64,000 bases of DNA from an uncultured bacterium (GTDB taxonomy: Bacteria; Bipolaricaulota; Bipolaricaulia; UBA7950; UBA9294): assembly GCA_903857865.1 (NCBI GenBank), contig CAIOGO010000002.1, positions 21,933 to 85,932 of the forward strand, written 5' to 3'. The notes below the pieces were generated by a model. It was given only the letters and a program-made list of their open reading frames with translations. It was not told the DNA's origin and searched no databases. The position numbers were made by a program, and so were the translations under genes. Below are positions 27,210 through 37,049 of the stretch, piece by piece (the first letter of the stretch is position 1; the number at the start of each line of letters is the position of its first letter).

Positions 27210-28676
27210 TCAGTGCCCCCCGAACGTCCCGTGGTCGCCGTGGAGGAGAGACCGCGCGGCCTCGAGCGCCTGGTCGCGCGAGTCCATCTCGCCCGCGAGG
27301 ATCCGATCGTGCAGGATGCCGAGCACTCGTCCCATCTCCGGACCGTCGCGCAGTCCAAGCTGGCTGAGATCGTGGCCGTCCACGAGATCCCGAGCACGTC
27401 GCAGGTTTCCGACCCGCTCGACGTGGAGAACTACCCGCAGCGTCTCGTCCAGAATCGGCCCCCATCCCGCGGCCCGATGCGCGCTCGCTTCGCAATCCGC
27501 CACGAGAACTTGCAGGAGCTCAAAGAACCGCGGATATCGCTCGCCGAGCGGACCGACGCCGGGCACTTCCCCTTCCGTAAGAAAGAGCACCTGCTTTCCC
27601 CGCCCCATCTCGGGGAAGTCGGCAATGCGCATGTGATTCTTGACGAGGAACGTGAGCCGCGCGGTGTCAGCTCGGCTGAGGCGAAGACGGTGCGCGATCC
27701 GCTTCGCTTGCCAAGCGCCAAGCGCGCAGTGCCCGCCCATGTTTACCCCATCATTTCTTGCCAGGGCTTGCGGCTTCCCGATGTCATGAAGGAGCACGGC
27801 AAGCTTCACCATGGGGTCTCGGATGAACGTGTCGGCAACGCGCATCGCCGCCAGGGTGTGCTCGAAGACGTCCCCCTCCGGATGGTAGGCTTCGGGCTGA
27901 GACACTCCCTTCCCCTCGCCCAGTTCCGGGAGCACGTGCGCGAGGAGTCCCAGTCGGTCGAGGAGCTCGACGCCACGGCAGCCCCGCGGGGTTGCCAGAG
28001 TGCGCAGGAGCTCGTCGCGGATGCGCTCCCCGGAGATGGCCGTCAGCCCCCCCGCATGGGCCGAGATGGCCTCCGCCGTCGGACCGTCGAGCTCGGCGTC
28101 GATCTGACACGCGAAGCGCACGGCCCGCAACATGCGAAGGTAGTCCTCCGCGAAGCGGACGCTCGGGTCACCGATCGCGCGGACGCGCCGCGCCTTCAGG
28201 TCGTCGATCCCCCCGACGAGATCGATCACGTCCCCATCGAGCGTCGCGGCCAACCCGTTCATCGTCAGGTCCCGCCGACGCACGTCTCCAGCCAGATCGC
28301 GGACGAGTTCGACCCGCGACGGCCACCGTCCGTCGTACTCGCCCTCGACGCGATAGGTCGCAACTTCGTAGGGGCGCCCGTCGGGCGAGACAACGACGAT
28401 CACGCCGAACTCCTCGCCGACGCCGACCATCGGGTGTCCGACGAACAAGCTACGTATCTCCGCGGGCACGGCCGACGTCGCGATGTCAACGTCGGCAGGC
28501 GGGTACAGCACGTCGTCTCCCCAGAGGAACCGCAGGCCGTCGCGCACCACGCCGCCAATGAGAACCGCCTCATGGCCCGCCGCCCCAAGCCGGTCGAGGA
28601 TCACCCTAGCGAACGGGTGGCGGGCGAACAGCGTTTGAACGTCGATCTGCTCTCGGCTATTCATCGTTGTGACCAT
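27210..28676 (-). CDS. cca: CCA-adding/poly(A) polymerase-family nucleotidyltransferase with HD domain
   Basis: 488 aa from ATG 28676 (a second in-frame ATG at 28664 is possible). The N-terminal class II polymerase-beta head domain has GGVVRD (41-46) and the catalytic ADVD (61-64). RRDLTMN and the helical tRNA-binding region follow. The HD domain has VLLHDIGKP and the later GGHCALGAWQAKRI. It should add or repair the 3' CCA of tRNAs; in this window tRNA-Gly and tRNA-Arg lack an encoded CCA and so need it, whereas both tRNA-Ser genes encode CCA. A poly(A) polymerase role cannot be excluded. Confidence 0.85.
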   Translation of the reverse strand: MVTTMNSREQIDVQTLFARHPFARVILDRLGAAGHEAVLIGGVVRDGLRFLWGDDVLYPPADVDIATSAVPAEIRSLFVGHPMVGVGEEFGVIVVVSPDGRPYEVATYRVEGEYDGRWPSRVELVRDLAGDVRRRDLTMNGLAATLDGDVIDLVGGIDDLKARRVRAIGDPSVRFAEDYLRMLRAVRFACQIDAELDGPTAEAISAHAGGLTAISGERIRDELLRTLATPRGCRGVELLDRLGLLAHVLPELGEGKGVSQPEAYHPEGDVFEHTLAAMRVADTFIRDPMVKLAVLLHDIGKPQALARNDGVNMGGHCALGAWQAKRIAHRLRLSRADTARLTFLVKNHMRIADFPEMGRGKQVLFLTEGEVPGVGPLGERYPRFFELLQVLVADCEASAHRAAGWGPILDETLRVVLHVERVGNLRRARDLVDGHDLSQLGLRDGPEMGRVLGILHDRILAGEMDSRDQALEAARSLLHGDHGTFGGH

Positions 28677-28752
28677 ACACCTCGGGAGCCGCAGCAGCAA
28701 CACGGGCCGCTGCTGGTGGGCCGCACCACGAGCAGGCGCTCGCTGGGAACAC

Positions 28753-30483
28753 CTAGGAGATGCCCCTGACCTCACCTTGGGCATCGATATCGATGTCCAT
28801 GAACACAGGATGCACCGGAAGGCCGGGCATGGTCTGCATCTCCCCGCACAGCGGATAGACGAATCCGGCGCCGGCGCTGACGCGCACCTCGCGAACAGGA
28901 AGCGTGAAGCCCGTGGGCGCGCCCTTGAGTGCGGGGTCATGCGACAAGGAGAGGTGGGTCTTGGCCATGCACACGGGAAGTCGGCCATAGCCCAGCTCTT
29001 CGCACCGCTCGATGTCTCTCTGCGCGGCCTCGCTATAGTCGACGCCGTCAGCACCGTAGACCTCGCGTGCAATGGTCTCGATCTTCTGCCGGAGCGGAGC
29101 GTCAAGAGGGTAGAGGAAGCGGAACGTCTTCGGCCTCGCCGCCGCGTCCATGACCGCATCAGCGAGCTCGAGCGCCCCCTCGCCGCCCCTTGCCCAATGG
29201 TCGGCCACGGCGGCAACGGCCCCTGCCTCGTGCACCGCTCGCCGCAGCCTCTCCAGCTCGCGACGCGTGTCCTCCGGGAACTGATTCACCGCGACGACGA
29301 CAGGCACGCCGAACCTTCGGACGATCTCAAGGTGACGGATCAGATTCGGAAGACCCGCTTCGAGGAGCCCCAAGTCCTCGCGCGCGTACGGCTCCGGAAG
29401 CGGCTTCCCGGGCGACACGCGGGGGCCTCCACCATGCATCTTCAGCGCGCGAATCGTGGCAACAAGCACGACCGCGTCGGGCACAAGCCCGCTCGCTCGG
29501 CACTTGATGTCGAAGAACTTCTCCATTCCGATATCCGCGCCGAATCCGGACTCCGTGACCACGAAGTCGGCCACCTTGAGGGCGAGGCGATCCGCGATGA
29601 TCGACGAGTTGCCATGCGCGATGTTGGCGAACGGACCGGCATGAACGAACACGCCCTGCCCCTCAAGAGTCTGCAGCAACGTGGGGTTCACCGTGTCCTT
29701 CATCAACACCGTCGCCGCCCCAGCCACGCCAAGGTCCTCCGTCGTCACCGGCTGCCCGTCCATGCTGTAGGCAACGACGATTCGCCCGATGCGTCTCCGC
29801 AGATCGACGAGATCGTCGGCCAACGCCAGACAGGCCATGAGTTCGGACGCAGCAGTGATCTCAAACCCCGACTGGCGCGGAACGCCGTCCCCCTTCGCTC
29901 CGAGGCCGACCACCACGTTACGCAAGGCTCGATCGCACGTGTCCACGACCCGGTGCCACACCACGCTGTGCGGATCGATGCGCAGTCGCTTGAGCCCGCG
30001 AGCCGCCCAGCCTTGATCGCTGAAGTCCCGCTCGTGCATCAGCCGCGCATCGAGCGCCGCGGCGATCAAGTTGTGGGCCGCGGTGATGGCGTGGAAGTCG
30101 CCCGTCAGATGGAGATTCAGGTCCTCCATCGGAACCACCTGGGCGCGGCCTCCCCCCGCCGCCCCTCCCTTGATACCGAATGTCGGTCCCTGTGAAGGCT
30201 GTCGAATGCACGCCACGGCCCGCTTTCCCCTTCGGGCGAGGCCCTGAACGAGGCCGACGGTCGTCGTCGTCTTCCCCTCTCCGAGCGGCGTTGGGGTGAT
30301 GGCCGTGACGTCGACGTACACCCCGTTCGACATCCCGCTCCGATCTACGTATGCAGACAGCCGGACCTTCGCCTTGATGTCCCCAAAGAGGATGAGTTCG
30401 TCCCTCGTGAGTCCGAGGTCAGCCGCAACGTCCACGATCGGCCGCGGCGTAACGGATCGCGCGATGTCCAGGTCGTGGTTCAT
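28753..30483 (-). CDS. fhs: formate-tetrahydrofolate ligase
   Basis: 576 aa. It makes 10-formyl-THF from formate, THF and ATP, the first step of the methyl branch of the Wood-Ljungdahl pathway, and also serves purine and formyl-Met synthesis. The P-loop [14 protein letters not shown] is at about 62-75; the family elements [19 protein letters not shown] and [16 protein letters not shown] are present. The start overlaps the rbfA stop by 4 bp (ATGA). No other Wood-Ljungdahl gene is in the window. Confidence 0.97.
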   Translation of the reverse strand: MNHDLDIARSVTPRPIVDVAADLGLTRDELILFGDIKAKVRLSAYVDRSGMSNGVYVDVTAITPTPLGEGKTTTTVGLVQGLARRGKRAVACIRQPSQGPTFGIKGGAAGGGRAQVVPMEDLNLHLTGDFHAITAAHNLIAAALDARLMHERDFSDQGWAARGLKRLRIDPHSVVWHRVVDTCDRALRNVVVGLGAKGDGVPRQSGFEITAASELMACLALADDLVDLRRRIGRIVVAYSMDGQPVTTEDLGVAGAATVLMKDTVNPTLLQTLEGQGVFVHAGPFANIAHGNSSIIADRLALKVADFVVTESGFGADIGMEKFFDIKCRASGLVPDAVVLVATIRALKMHGGGPRVSPGKPLPEPYAREDLGLLEAGLPNLIRHLEIVRRFGVPVVVAVNQFPEDTRRELERLRRAVHEAGAVAAVADHWARGGEGALELADAVMDAAARPKTFRFLYPLDAPLRQKIETIAREVYGADGVDYSEAAQRDIERCEELGYGRLPVCMAKTHLSLSHDPALKGAPTGFTLPVREVRVSAGAGFVYPLCGEMQTMPGLPVHPVFMDIDIDAQGEVRGIS

Positions 30484-30884
30484 GAGGCTCCATCCTCATC
30501 CACCCCATCCTGGCCCGCGTTCTCCTCCGCGGGACGGATCTCCGCGCCGTCGTCGCGGAGCAACGCTTCCAGCCGTAGCGAGCGCTCCACGGTCTCATCC
30601 ATGACGAATCGGAGCTCCGGCGTATGGCGCAAGGAGAGACGGTCGGCAAGCATGCTCCGGTAGAAGCCGCGGTCGTGTGCGAGGGCCTTCGCCACGTCGT
30701 CCCGGCTCACGTCGCCGGCGATTGCGACGTAGACGTTGGCGTAGCGGCCATCCACCGTGAGCCGCACGTCCATCAGCGTGGGGAATGCGTCTCGGACCAC
30801 CGGATCGCGGCTCTCGAACTCCAGGATGCCTGACAGTTCGCGCTGAATGTCCTCGCGCAGCCGCGCGTTCTTCCGTCCACTCAA
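30480..30884 (-). CDS. rbfA: ribosome-binding factor A
   Basis: 134 aa. KH-like fold with [20 protein letters not shown] at the start and [20 protein letters not shown]. It helps 16S rRNA maturation and cold adaptation. The C-terminal tail is acidic. Both neighbours overlap by 4 bp: DUF503 upstream and fhs downstream. Confidence 0.93.
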   Translation of the reverse strand: MSGRKNARLREDIQRELSGILEFESRDPVVRDAFPTLMDVRLTVDGRYANVYVAIAGDVSRDDVAKALAHDRGFYRSMLADRLSLRHTPELRFVMDETVERSLRLEALLRDDGAEIRPAEENAGQDGVDEDGAS

Positions 30885-31165
30885 AGCATCTCCGTTTCCG
30901 CGCCGGTGACCTCGTAGCCATCGCCACGCTCAAGCTTCTCGTGCAGGCGCGCGAGCGCTGACGCTGTACGTGCCGAATCAGACGAGAGATGAGCGACGCG
31001 GATCGATGCGCGGTGAAGGCCGCCGTCGGGATCGATCTCGCAGACAGCGAACGCCGCTGCTTCCGCGTGGACTTGCGCGACAAGATGCTTCACGATCGCG
31101 CGCCTCTCTTTGATGGACCGCAGTCCGAACAACTGGTACGAGAGCGTCAGCAGCCCGACCCTCAT
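30881..31165 (-). CDS. DUF503 (YlxP-like) protein
   Basis: 94 aa. MRVGLLTLSYQLFGLRSIKE and the central FAVCEIDPDGGLHRASIRVA are typical of DUF503, which is usually found between infB and rbfA, as here. The function is not established; translation or ribosome assembly is suggested by its fixed neighbours. It starts 6 bp after the infB stop. Confidence 0.85.
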   Translation of the reverse strand: MRVGLLTLSYQLFGLRSIKERRAIVKHLVAQVHAEAAAFAVCEIDPDGGLHRASIRVAHLSSDSARTASALARLHEKLERGDGYEVTGAETEML

Positions 31166-31171
31166 CGCACC

Positions 31172-32941
31172 CTAGCGCTCGACTTCCTTGAGATCGAACA
31201 CGACAAGCCGATCGCCGACCTGCACGTCGTCGAAGTCCTTGAAGCGAATGCCGCACTCTCGCCCCGTCAGGACCTCGCGAACATCGTCTTCGAACCGTCG
31301 CAACGACGCAATCTCCCCCACGAACACCTCTTGGTCGTCGCGCAATACCCGCACGTGGCTCTTCCGGGTCACCTTCCCGTCGGCAACGAAACAGCCGGCC
31401 ACTTTGCCCGTAGGAATCTTGAACACATTTCGCACTTCGACGGCCCCCACGACCACTTCCTCGAACTCCGGGGCAAGCTTCCGCTTGAGGGCCCGTTCAA
31501 TCTCATCGACGAGGTCGTAGATGATGTCGTACGTCAAGACGAGGATTCCGTGCTCTTCCGCCGCTTTCGCAGCCTTGCCGTCGGACTTCACGCCGAACCC
31601 TACGACGAAGGACTCATTCTGGACGGACATGGCAAGCAGGACGTCGCTCTCGGAGATCGTGCCGACGCCGGCGTGCAGAATGGAGAGCTCGACGCCCTCA
31701 ATGCTCAGGGACTCCAGCTCTCGCCGGGCCGCCTCCAGCGCGCCGGTAGACGAGGCCTTCAGAATGAGCTGAAGGCGGAGCTTTTCTCCCGCCTCCTCCA
31801 GCAGTTCGTCGAACGTCATGACGCGCCGCACGCGCTTCGGCTTCTGCTCCTCTCTGGCTGCTTCCACCGCTCGCTTCGCTGCCGCTTGGTCTTTGGCCAC
31901 GACGATCCTCGTCCCGACCGCCGGAACCTCGTCGAACCCCAGCACCTCGACCGCGTCCCCGGGCTTCGCTTCCGCGACGCGCCGGCTCGTTTCGTCGAGC
32001 AGAGCCTTGACACGTCCGTAGGTTGACCCGGCAACGGCCCAGTCCTTCTCGCGGAGGGTGCCATCGCGAACGATCACGGTCGCGACGGGGCCCCGACCCG
32101 GGGAGAGGTGGCTCTCGATGATGACAGCTTCCAGAGTGCCCTTCGGATCGGCTCGCAGATCCTCCATCTCCGCCACGAGGAGGATCATCTCCAGCAGCTC
32201 TTCCACGTTCGTGCCCTGCAGGGCGGAGATCTCCACGGTGACCGTGTCGCCCCCCCATGCTTCTGGCGTCAACCCCTGTTTGGCCAAATCCCCCATGACC
32301 TTGTTCACGTCAGCGTTCGACTTGTCCACCTTGTTGATCGCCACGATCATCGGAATCCCCGCGGCCTTGATGTGATCGATGGCCTCGATGGTCTGCGTCA
32401 TCACGCCATCGTCCGCCGCCACGACAAGAATCGCGATGTCGGTGGCACTCGCGCCGCGCGCGCGCATTCCGGTAAACGCCTTGTGTCCCGGCGTGTCGAT
32501 GAACGTGATCCTGCGTCCGCCAAGATCGGCCTGGTAGGCAGCGACGCCCTGCGTGATGCCACCCGCCTCCTTGGCCGCGAGATGCGAGTGCCGGATCGCG
32601 TCGAGTAGCGTCGTCTTGCCGTGGTCAATGTGCCCAAGGACCGACACGATCGGCGGCCGCGGTACCCCGTGACGCGGCCCGTGCGCCGCCGGCTTCCTCG
32701 GCCCCGGCGCCGGAGCGACGATCGGCGCGGACGCCGCTGCCGCGGGAGGCACTTGCGCCTCCGCGCGTGCCGCCGGCTTCGCGGGCTCCTTGTACAGGCG
32801 GACGATCAGCGCGTACTCCTCTTCTTCAACGGAGTTCGCCGCCTTCCTGCCGGCCATCCCCATCTCCTCGAGCTTGGCAATCAGGTCCTTGCTCGAAACA
32901 CCTACTTCGTGAGCGATCTCGTAGATCCTCTTCCGTGCCAA
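31172..32941 (-). CDS. infB: translation initiation factor IF-2
   Basis: 589 aa from a TTG start at 32941 (GGAAGGG 5 nt upstream); no ATG fits and a longer frame would begin in non-coding sequence. The N-terminal domain ([20 protein letters not shown]) is short. G motifs: [11 protein letters not shown] (P-loop), DTPGHKAF (G3), NKVDK (G4). IF-2 brings fMet-tRNA to the 30S subunit and promotes subunit joining. The gene leads the infB-ylxP-rbfA-fhs group; it is smaller than E. coli IF-2 because the N-terminal extension is reduced. Confidence 0.96.
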   Translation of the reverse strand: MARKRIYEIAHEVGVSSKDLIAKLEEMGMAGRKAANSVEEEEYALIVRLYKEPAKPAARAEAQVPPAAAASAPIVAPAPGPRKPAAHGPRHGVPRPPIVSVLGHIDHGKTTLLDAIRHSHLAAKEAGGITQGVAAYQADLGGRRITFIDTPGHKAFTGMRARGASATDIAILVVAADDGVMTQTIEAIDHIKAAGIPMIVAINKVDKSNADVNKVMGDLAKQGLTPEAWGGDTVTVEISALQGTNVEELLEMILLVAEMEDLRADPKGTLEAVIIESHLSPGRGPVATVIVRDGTLREKDWAVAGSTYGRVKALLDETSRRVAEAKPGDAVEVLGFDEVPAVGTRIVVAKDQAAAKRAVEAAREEQKPKRVRRVMTFDELLEEAGEKLRLQLILKASSTGALEAARRELESLSIEGVELSILHAGVGTISESDVLLAMSVQNESFVVGFGVKSDGKAAKAAEEHGILVLTYDIIYDLVDEIERALKRKLAPEFEEVVVGAVEVRNVFKIPTGKVAGCFVADGKVTRKSHVRVLRDDQEVFVGEIASLRRFEDDVREVLTGRECGIRFKDFDDVQVGDRLVVFDLKEVER

Positions 32942-32986
32942 GAATGCCCTTCCTTTCCGGTTCTGGAGATGGTGAACGCGGTCCTG

Positions 32987-33015
32987 ACTATACGTGATGC
33001 GTTCGGGTCCGTCAA
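32987..33015 (-). promoter_or_regulatory. promoter of the infB operon
   Basis: Minus strand: TTGACG (33015-33010), 17-bp spacer, TATAGT (32992-32987). The predicted start is near 32980, about 39 nt before the TTG start of infB. Confidence 0.8.
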
Positions 33016-33108
33016 ACGCAAGACCCACCCGAGCGCGAGGCTCCCCCCTTCCACTTGAACGGGGGTCCTAGTGCCTAGAGCTGCGCTGGGCCTCGGTTCT
33101 CGGAGGTC

Positions 33109-33723
33109 TTAGGACTCCGTCGCCGCACCCTGCGCGTCGAGCCACGCCTTGACCTTCTGGACGTCGATCCACGTGAGGTACTTCGGACTCCCTTTCTCCT
33201 TCGACGGATACCGCAGCAGGTAGCTCGGGTGGAACATCGGAAACACGAGGATCCCGCCCCGCCAGGCGAAGAACGACCCGTGCGACTGAGTGATCCCGGG
33301 GGCGTCCGGAAGGAACCACTGGGTTGGCGTGTTCCCCAACGCGACGATCAGCGACGGCTGGATGAGAGCAATCTGCGCCTCGAGGTACGGCGAGCACGTC
33401 TCCATCTCGCCGCGCGCCGGGACGCGGTTGCCCGGCGGGCGACACTTGACGATGTTGGTGATGTAGACGTCTTCCCGGCGAAGGCCGACCGAGTCCATCA
33501 CTTCATCGAGCTTCTGGCCAGCCGGCCCGACGAACGGCCGACCCGTCGTGTCCTCCACCTCTCCCGGCCCCTCGCCAACCATCATCAGCCGCGCCTGCAC
33601 GGCGCCCTCTCCGAACACGGCGTTCGTCCGCGTGGCAGAGAGAGAACAGGCTGTGCAGCCCTTCACGCGAGCACACAACGACTCAAGGCTCAGGAGCGTT
33701 GCTGGACTGGGGCGTTGTTCCAC
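33109..33723 (-). CDS. uracil-DNA glycosylase, family 4 (iron-sulfur)
   Basis: 204 aa from GTG 33723 (GGGAGG 5 nt upstream); a longer frame would cross into the tRNA-Gly gene. C23, C26, C94 and C110 are the four 4Fe-4S ligands of family 4. Motif 1 is GEGPGEVED (about 50-58) and motif 2 is HPSYLL near the C-terminus. It removes uracil from DNA in base-excision repair; family 4 enzymes are common in thermophiles. It sits alone between infB and the tRNA. Confidence 0.92.
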   Translation of the reverse strand: MEQRPSPATLLSLESLCARVKGCTACSLSATRTNAVFGEGAVQARLMMVGEGPGEVEDTTGRPFVGPAGQKLDEVMDSVGLRREDVYITNIVKCRPPGNRVPARGEMETCSPYLEAQIALIQPSLIVALGNTPTQWFLPDAPGITQSHGSFFAWRGGILVFPMFHPSYLLRYPSKEKGSPKYLTWIDVQKVKAWLDAQGAATES

Positions 33724-33774
33724 CGCCGCCTCCCACAGATAGCGCACTGCGCCAGCTACACGAACGAGGGACAA

Positions 33775-33847
33775 AGCGGACAGCGGGATTCGAACCCGCG
33801 ACCCTCAGCTTGGGAAGCTGATGCTCTACCAACTGAGCTATGCCCGC
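33775..33847 (-). tRNA. tRNA-Gly(CCC), left copy (attL side)
   Basis: Clover-leaf on the minus strand: acceptor GCGGGCA / TGTCCGC (one G-U), D arm GCTC/GAGC, anticodon arm TCAGC-TTCCCAA-GCTGA with anticodon CCC, T arm GCGGG-TTCGAAT-CCCGC. No CCA is encoded. Bases from the anticodon arm to the 5' end, plus 8 bp beyond, are identical to the copy at 45072-45158, so the 5' half probably came with the element. Confidence 0.93.
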
Positions 33848-33855
33848 AACACGGG
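33805..33855. repeat. attL: 51-bp direct repeat copy 1
   Basis: 51 bp identical to 45116-45166, running from the anticodon arm to the 5' end of tRNA-Gly and 8 bp into the flank. Together with the recombinase gene about 90 bp away, this marks one end of an integrated element. Confidence 0.88.
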
Positions 33856-33859
33856 AAGC

Positions 33860-33888
33860 AGTATAACGACCATCCGATGGCGAGTCCA
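33860..33888 (-). promoter_or_regulatory. promoter of the left tRNA-Gly, within element sequence
   Basis: Minus strand: TGGACT (33888-33883), 17-bp spacer, TATACT (33865-33860). The start would be near 33853, a few bases before the mature 5' end at 33847. It lies outside the 51-bp repeat, inside the island. Confidence 0.6.
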
Positions 33889-33942
33889 CCGTAGGACGTT
33901 CACCTTGCCCAAGGGCCGCCGAACGCCTCAAAAGGGGGAAGT

Positions 33943-34293
33943 ATGGCGGTCGTTCAGGAGCCGGACTTCGGGGCAGCGAGGGACCTCTTCGCTCTCTACT
34001 GCAAGGCGAAGGGGCTGTCTGTTCGCACTCTGGAGACGTATCTCGCTTCCATTGACGAGTTGGGAACGTTCCTCGCGCAGTCAGACTGTGGGGACGGCAT
34101 TCCATTGCCCCAGGACATCCGAGCGTTCGTCGCGTCTCTCCTCGACCGCTCGCTCGCCAGGACCACCATCAGCATCAGGCTTCGTTCCGTACGCTGCTTC
34201 TTCAACTTCCTCGCCCGTGAGGAGATCATCGCACAAGCCCCATGGCAAGCGTCGAGATCCCAAGGTTGCCGGCAAGGTACCCGGAGGTCCTGA
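33943..34293 (+). pseudogene. tyrosine recombinase, N-terminal part (frame-interrupted)
   Basis: 116 aa encoding the SAM-like core-binding domain of an XerC/D-type recombinase (KGLSVRTLETYLASIDELGT, SIRLRSVRCFFNFLAREEII). After about APWQ the frame drifts away from homologous sequence; the catalytic part continues in the -1 frame from about 34242. Either a one-base deletion disabled the gene, or it is expressed as two polypeptides or by frameshifting. It lies just inside attL and is presumably the integrase that mobilised the island. Confidence 0.75.
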
Positions 34294-34862
34294 CGGAGGC
34301 TGAGATCAAGGCGATCTTGGCTGTGACCCGGCAGAGGACCTGGACCGGAACGAGGAACCGAACCATGCTCCTGATGCTTCTGGATACCGGAGTGAGGCTT
34401 GGCGAGCTGATAGGTCTCGACCTTGGTGATCTTGACCTCCATGCGGCGAGGGTCCGCGTTCGCAATGGAAAGGGCGAAAGGGAAAGGTACGTCTTCGTTG
34501 GGCGCACGCTTCTCCGCTCCCTCAGGACGTGGCTCGACACCCGTGGCACGGGACAGGAATCCTGGCCGCTGTTCATGACGCGTGGGGGTGAGCGACTTGA
34601 TCGCCGAAACGTCCAACGGATCTTGGAGCGGATTTCCGCCAAGGCGGGACTCGCAGCAGGGCGAGTCAGTCCGCACCGCCTCCGGCGCACCTACGCGACG
34701 CACTACATCATCAACGGCAGCGATCCCTTCAGTCTGCAACGCATTCTGGGCCACTCCGACATCAAGACGACAGTGATTTACGTCAACCTTGCCGGGGTTG
34801 GACTGAGAGAGGCACACGCGAAGGCGAGTCCGGTGGATCGGGTGCTGTCGAGCGAGGCGTAG
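34242..34862 (+). pseudogene. tyrosine recombinase, C-terminal catalytic part
   Basis: 206 aa, overlapping the N-terminal part by 52 bp in another frame. The catalytic residues are all present: R52 (TGVRLGE), K77 (NGKGER), H145 and R148 (PHRLRRTYA), H171 (LGHSD) and nucleophile Y180 (VIYVNLA). The beginning MASVEIPRLPARYPEVLTEA corresponds to the interdomain linker of XerC/D, so it is not a natural N-terminus. No good Shine-Dalgarno precedes this ATG at normal spacing. Confidence 0.75.
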
Positions 34863-34963
34863 CCTCGGCGAGAGGGCCGCGCACGATACAGCCGGAACGG
34901 AACGCGGGCCATGCTAGCCCGCACCCCATTCCGGGGATGGCCATCTTCGGGGCGCATCGAGCG

Positions 34964-36091
34964 CTAGTGACGGCGCGCTCTCTCCTCGCTTCGTTTGAGG
35001 AGGATGTCCAGCCTGTCCACGGCAATTCCGTGCTTCTCTGCAGCTTCGGGCGCAGGCAACCCCTTCCGAATGTCACCTCTGATCCGGTCTGCTTTCTTCC
35101 GGCATCCATCCCCATTGGTGCGGCAGTAGAGTGATCTCGGATGCTGTAGTGCATCGAACCCCTTTGCGCAGACCAAGCACTCCCGAATCAGCCTCTTGCC
35201 AGAGAAGTCCAGGTATAGCTGGAGCCACAACGCGCCAAGAAGACTGTCGGGCGAAAGCTCCGTGCGCACTACGGTATCCCTGCGCGGGCTGCGTGCCAGC
35301 TCCAGCTGAGGACTGACTCGCCCTCGGATGTTCCCGTTGATGAGGAACAGGACAAACCTCTCCGCTGGCCCCATCAGGTTACGCGTTCTCTTCCACTCGG
35401 CGTCGGGGTCCCCGAGGCGCGGGAAAGCGATCGGCCTTGCTTTGGGTTGGAGAAAGAAGTCGGCCTCCAGATGCGCGCGTGGTTTCGGGTCGTCAAGACA
35501 TGCAATCGCCTCAGTCAGGCGGGCGCTCTCTCCGTCCGTTGCCTGATACCAAAGGCTGCCTCTGTGCCACACAAGGAATTCCTCCAGCCCTTCCGTGCTT
35601 CCGCTTTCCTTGGCCGCCTGAAGGGCGTCCGTGACCTTGACCGCCATCCTCATGGTCTGGATCTCAGCCCACCAGGCGAATAGAGACTCACCTACGAGAG
35701 GCGAGTGCCCTCCCTTGGGTGCCGGATCGAATAGGAGGACGCTGTCACAACCGAGCAGACCATACTGTTTCGCAAAGCGCAGTATGCCGTCAGCACTGAG
35801 CGGCACCTCGGCGAACTCCCGGTACAGATGCGGTTGCTTGACCAGGGGACTGTAGCTGCACCCCTTTTCGCCACTGCGGGTCGGAACCAGCCATGGGGGC
35901 CATTCCTTCACCGCTGCCGCTTGTCGATGCCCCCTGATGGGCAGTCGCCATATCGGACCTGTGGAGTGGTGGTCGCCCCATCTATGCTGCCCCAGTGCCA
36001 GCACTGGACTAGCGAGGCAGTATCCAGATGGGGCTGCACCCCACTCAAATCTTTCCGCGAGGACCTCCCGTTCGACCTGCGCCCTACTCAA
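34964..36091 (-). CDS. unknown protein with C-terminal zinc-ribbon (CxxC...C...C)
   Basis: 375 aa from a TTG start at 36091, chosen because GGGAGG lies 6 nt upstream; a longer frame would begin in the divergent promoter region. I do not recognise the main body. Near the C-terminus RECLVCAKGFDALQHPRSLY then CRTNGDGCRKKADRIR looks like a zinc-binding treble-clef or CGNR-like finger, followed by a helical tail. It is divergent from the HTH/terminase-like pair. A nucleic-acid-binding role is only an inference. Confidence 0.55.
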   Translation of the reverse strand: MSRAQVEREVLAERFEWGAAPSGYCLASPVLALGQHRWGDHHSTGPIWRLPIRGHRQAAAVKEWPPWLVPTRSGEKGCSYSPLVKQPHLYREFAEVPLSADGILRFAKQYGLLGCDSVLLFDPAPKGGHSPLVGESLFAWWAEIQTMRMAVKVTDALQAAKESGSTEGLEEFLVWHRGSLWYQATDGESARLTEAIACLDDPKPRAHLEADFFLQPKARPIAFPRLGDPDAEWKRTRNLMGPAERFVLFLINGNIRGRVSPQLELARSPRRDTVVRTELSPDSLLGALWLQLYLDFSGKRLIRECLVCAKGFDALQHPRSLYCRTNGDGCRKKADRIRGDIRKGLPAPEAAEKHGIAVDRLDILLKRSEERARRH

Positions 36092-36124
36092 GGTGATCCT
36101 CCCGTGGGACGATCTTGGGACACT

Positions 36125-36138
36125 TAAACGATTGTTTA
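36125..36138. promoter_or_regulatory. AT-rich inverted repeat between divergent genes
   Basis: TAAACGATTGTTTA is a near-perfect 14-bp palindrome (two of seven pairs mismatched at the inner positions) in the 89-bp region between the zinc-ribbon gene and the HTH fragment. It is a candidate operator for an HTH repressor of the Xre type. Confidence 0.4.
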
Positions 36139-36180
36139 CTGTCCCTCTTCCATGGTACTCTGGTGGTGGAGGTGGTGCAA

Positions 36181-36390
36181 GTGGCGGCAAACCCAATAGC
36201 GAAGGTCCGGGACGACCTCGCGATGAGTCGGCGTGAGTTGGCCGTGACGGCGGGCGTGCCATGCATACTGGAGGTGAGCTATGAGCTCGGGTCTATTCGT
36301 TGTAGGCGTCGATCTAGGTCAAGCTCAGGACTACACTGCGATCTGCGTCGTGGAAGCGACGGCGACCGAGTACAGGCGGACGGTGTCTGA
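36181..36390 (+). pseudogene. HTH (Xre-like) regulator fragment
   Basis: 69-aa frame from GTG 36181 with GGAGG 8 nt upstream. The first half, IAKVRDDLAMSRRELAVTAG then VPCILEVSYELG, resembles an Xre helix-turn-helix; the second half is Arg/Ser-rich and only shadows the next gene in another frame. The last 110 bp overlap the terminase-like gene, so the HTH is probably truncated. It may still be made as a mini-repressor. Confidence 0.45.
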
Positions 36391-36964
36391 CCTTGACCCA
36401 GAGTACCGTGTTCGGCGCGAGTTGCAGGAGACGTACTGCGATCGGCCAGTGAGCTACGAACTGCGCTACTTGGAGAGACTGCCGCTTGGAACCTTCTACC
36501 CGCAGGCCGTGGAGCGGACAAAGGAGATCGTGCACAGGCTGCCGGCTGGCGAGTGGCTGCTGGCTGTGAACCACACCGGGGTCGGGCGTCCCGTCGTGGA
36601 CCTGTTCGAACAGGCCGACCTCCGGCCTGTCGCCATCAGCATCACCGGCGGCGACGCGGTGCAGGGTGAGGGGCGCCGATTGTGGGTGCCTCAGCGCGAC
36701 CTCGTGGGCGTTCTCACAGTCGCTTTCCAGTCAAGCCGGTTGAAGATCGCGCAGGCCCTTCCACTGGCGAAGGAGTTGTTCGACTTCAAGGTGAAGACCG
36801 ACGCCTGGGCAGCACACGAGACCTATGGTGCCTGGCGAGAGGGCCAGCACGACGACCTCGTCCTATCTGTCGCCCTCGCCTGCTGGACGGCGGAGCGGTG
36901 GTTCTCCACTCCCCCAGAAGAGATCGTGATTCTCGACAACTTCCGCATGATCAGCCGCTACTGA
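36281..36964 (+). CDS. terminase large subunit nuclease-like (RNase H-fold) protein
   Basis: 227 aa from ATG 36281 with GGAGG 6 nt upstream. An RNase H-like start, VVGVDLGQAQDYTAICVVEA, gives the first acidic residue; GHDDLVLSVALACW-like QHDDLVLSVALACWTAERWF near the end gives the paired Asp seen in phage terminase nuclease domains. The ATPase domain of a full terminase is absent and the length is right for the nuclease domain alone. It may cut DNA or resolve branched DNA; the actual role is unknown. Confidence 0.6.
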   Translation: MSSGLFVVGVDLGQAQDYTAICVVEATATEYRRTVSDLDPEYRVRRELQETYCDRPVSYELRYLERLPLGTFYPQAVERTKEIVHRLPAGEWLLAVNHTGVGRPVVDLFEQADLRPVAISITGGDAVQGEGRRLWVPQRDLVGVLTVAFQSSRLKIAQALPLAKELFDFKVKTDAWAAHETYGAWREGQHDDLVLSVALACWTAERWFSTPPEEIVILDNFRMISRY

Positions 36965-37049
36965 TGATGGTGGACCGCCTCGCCTTGTCGATCGAGCGGA
37001 GCGGGCCCGCAGATCGCCCCATCACCGCTAGTTGCACACTGTCCGGGAG

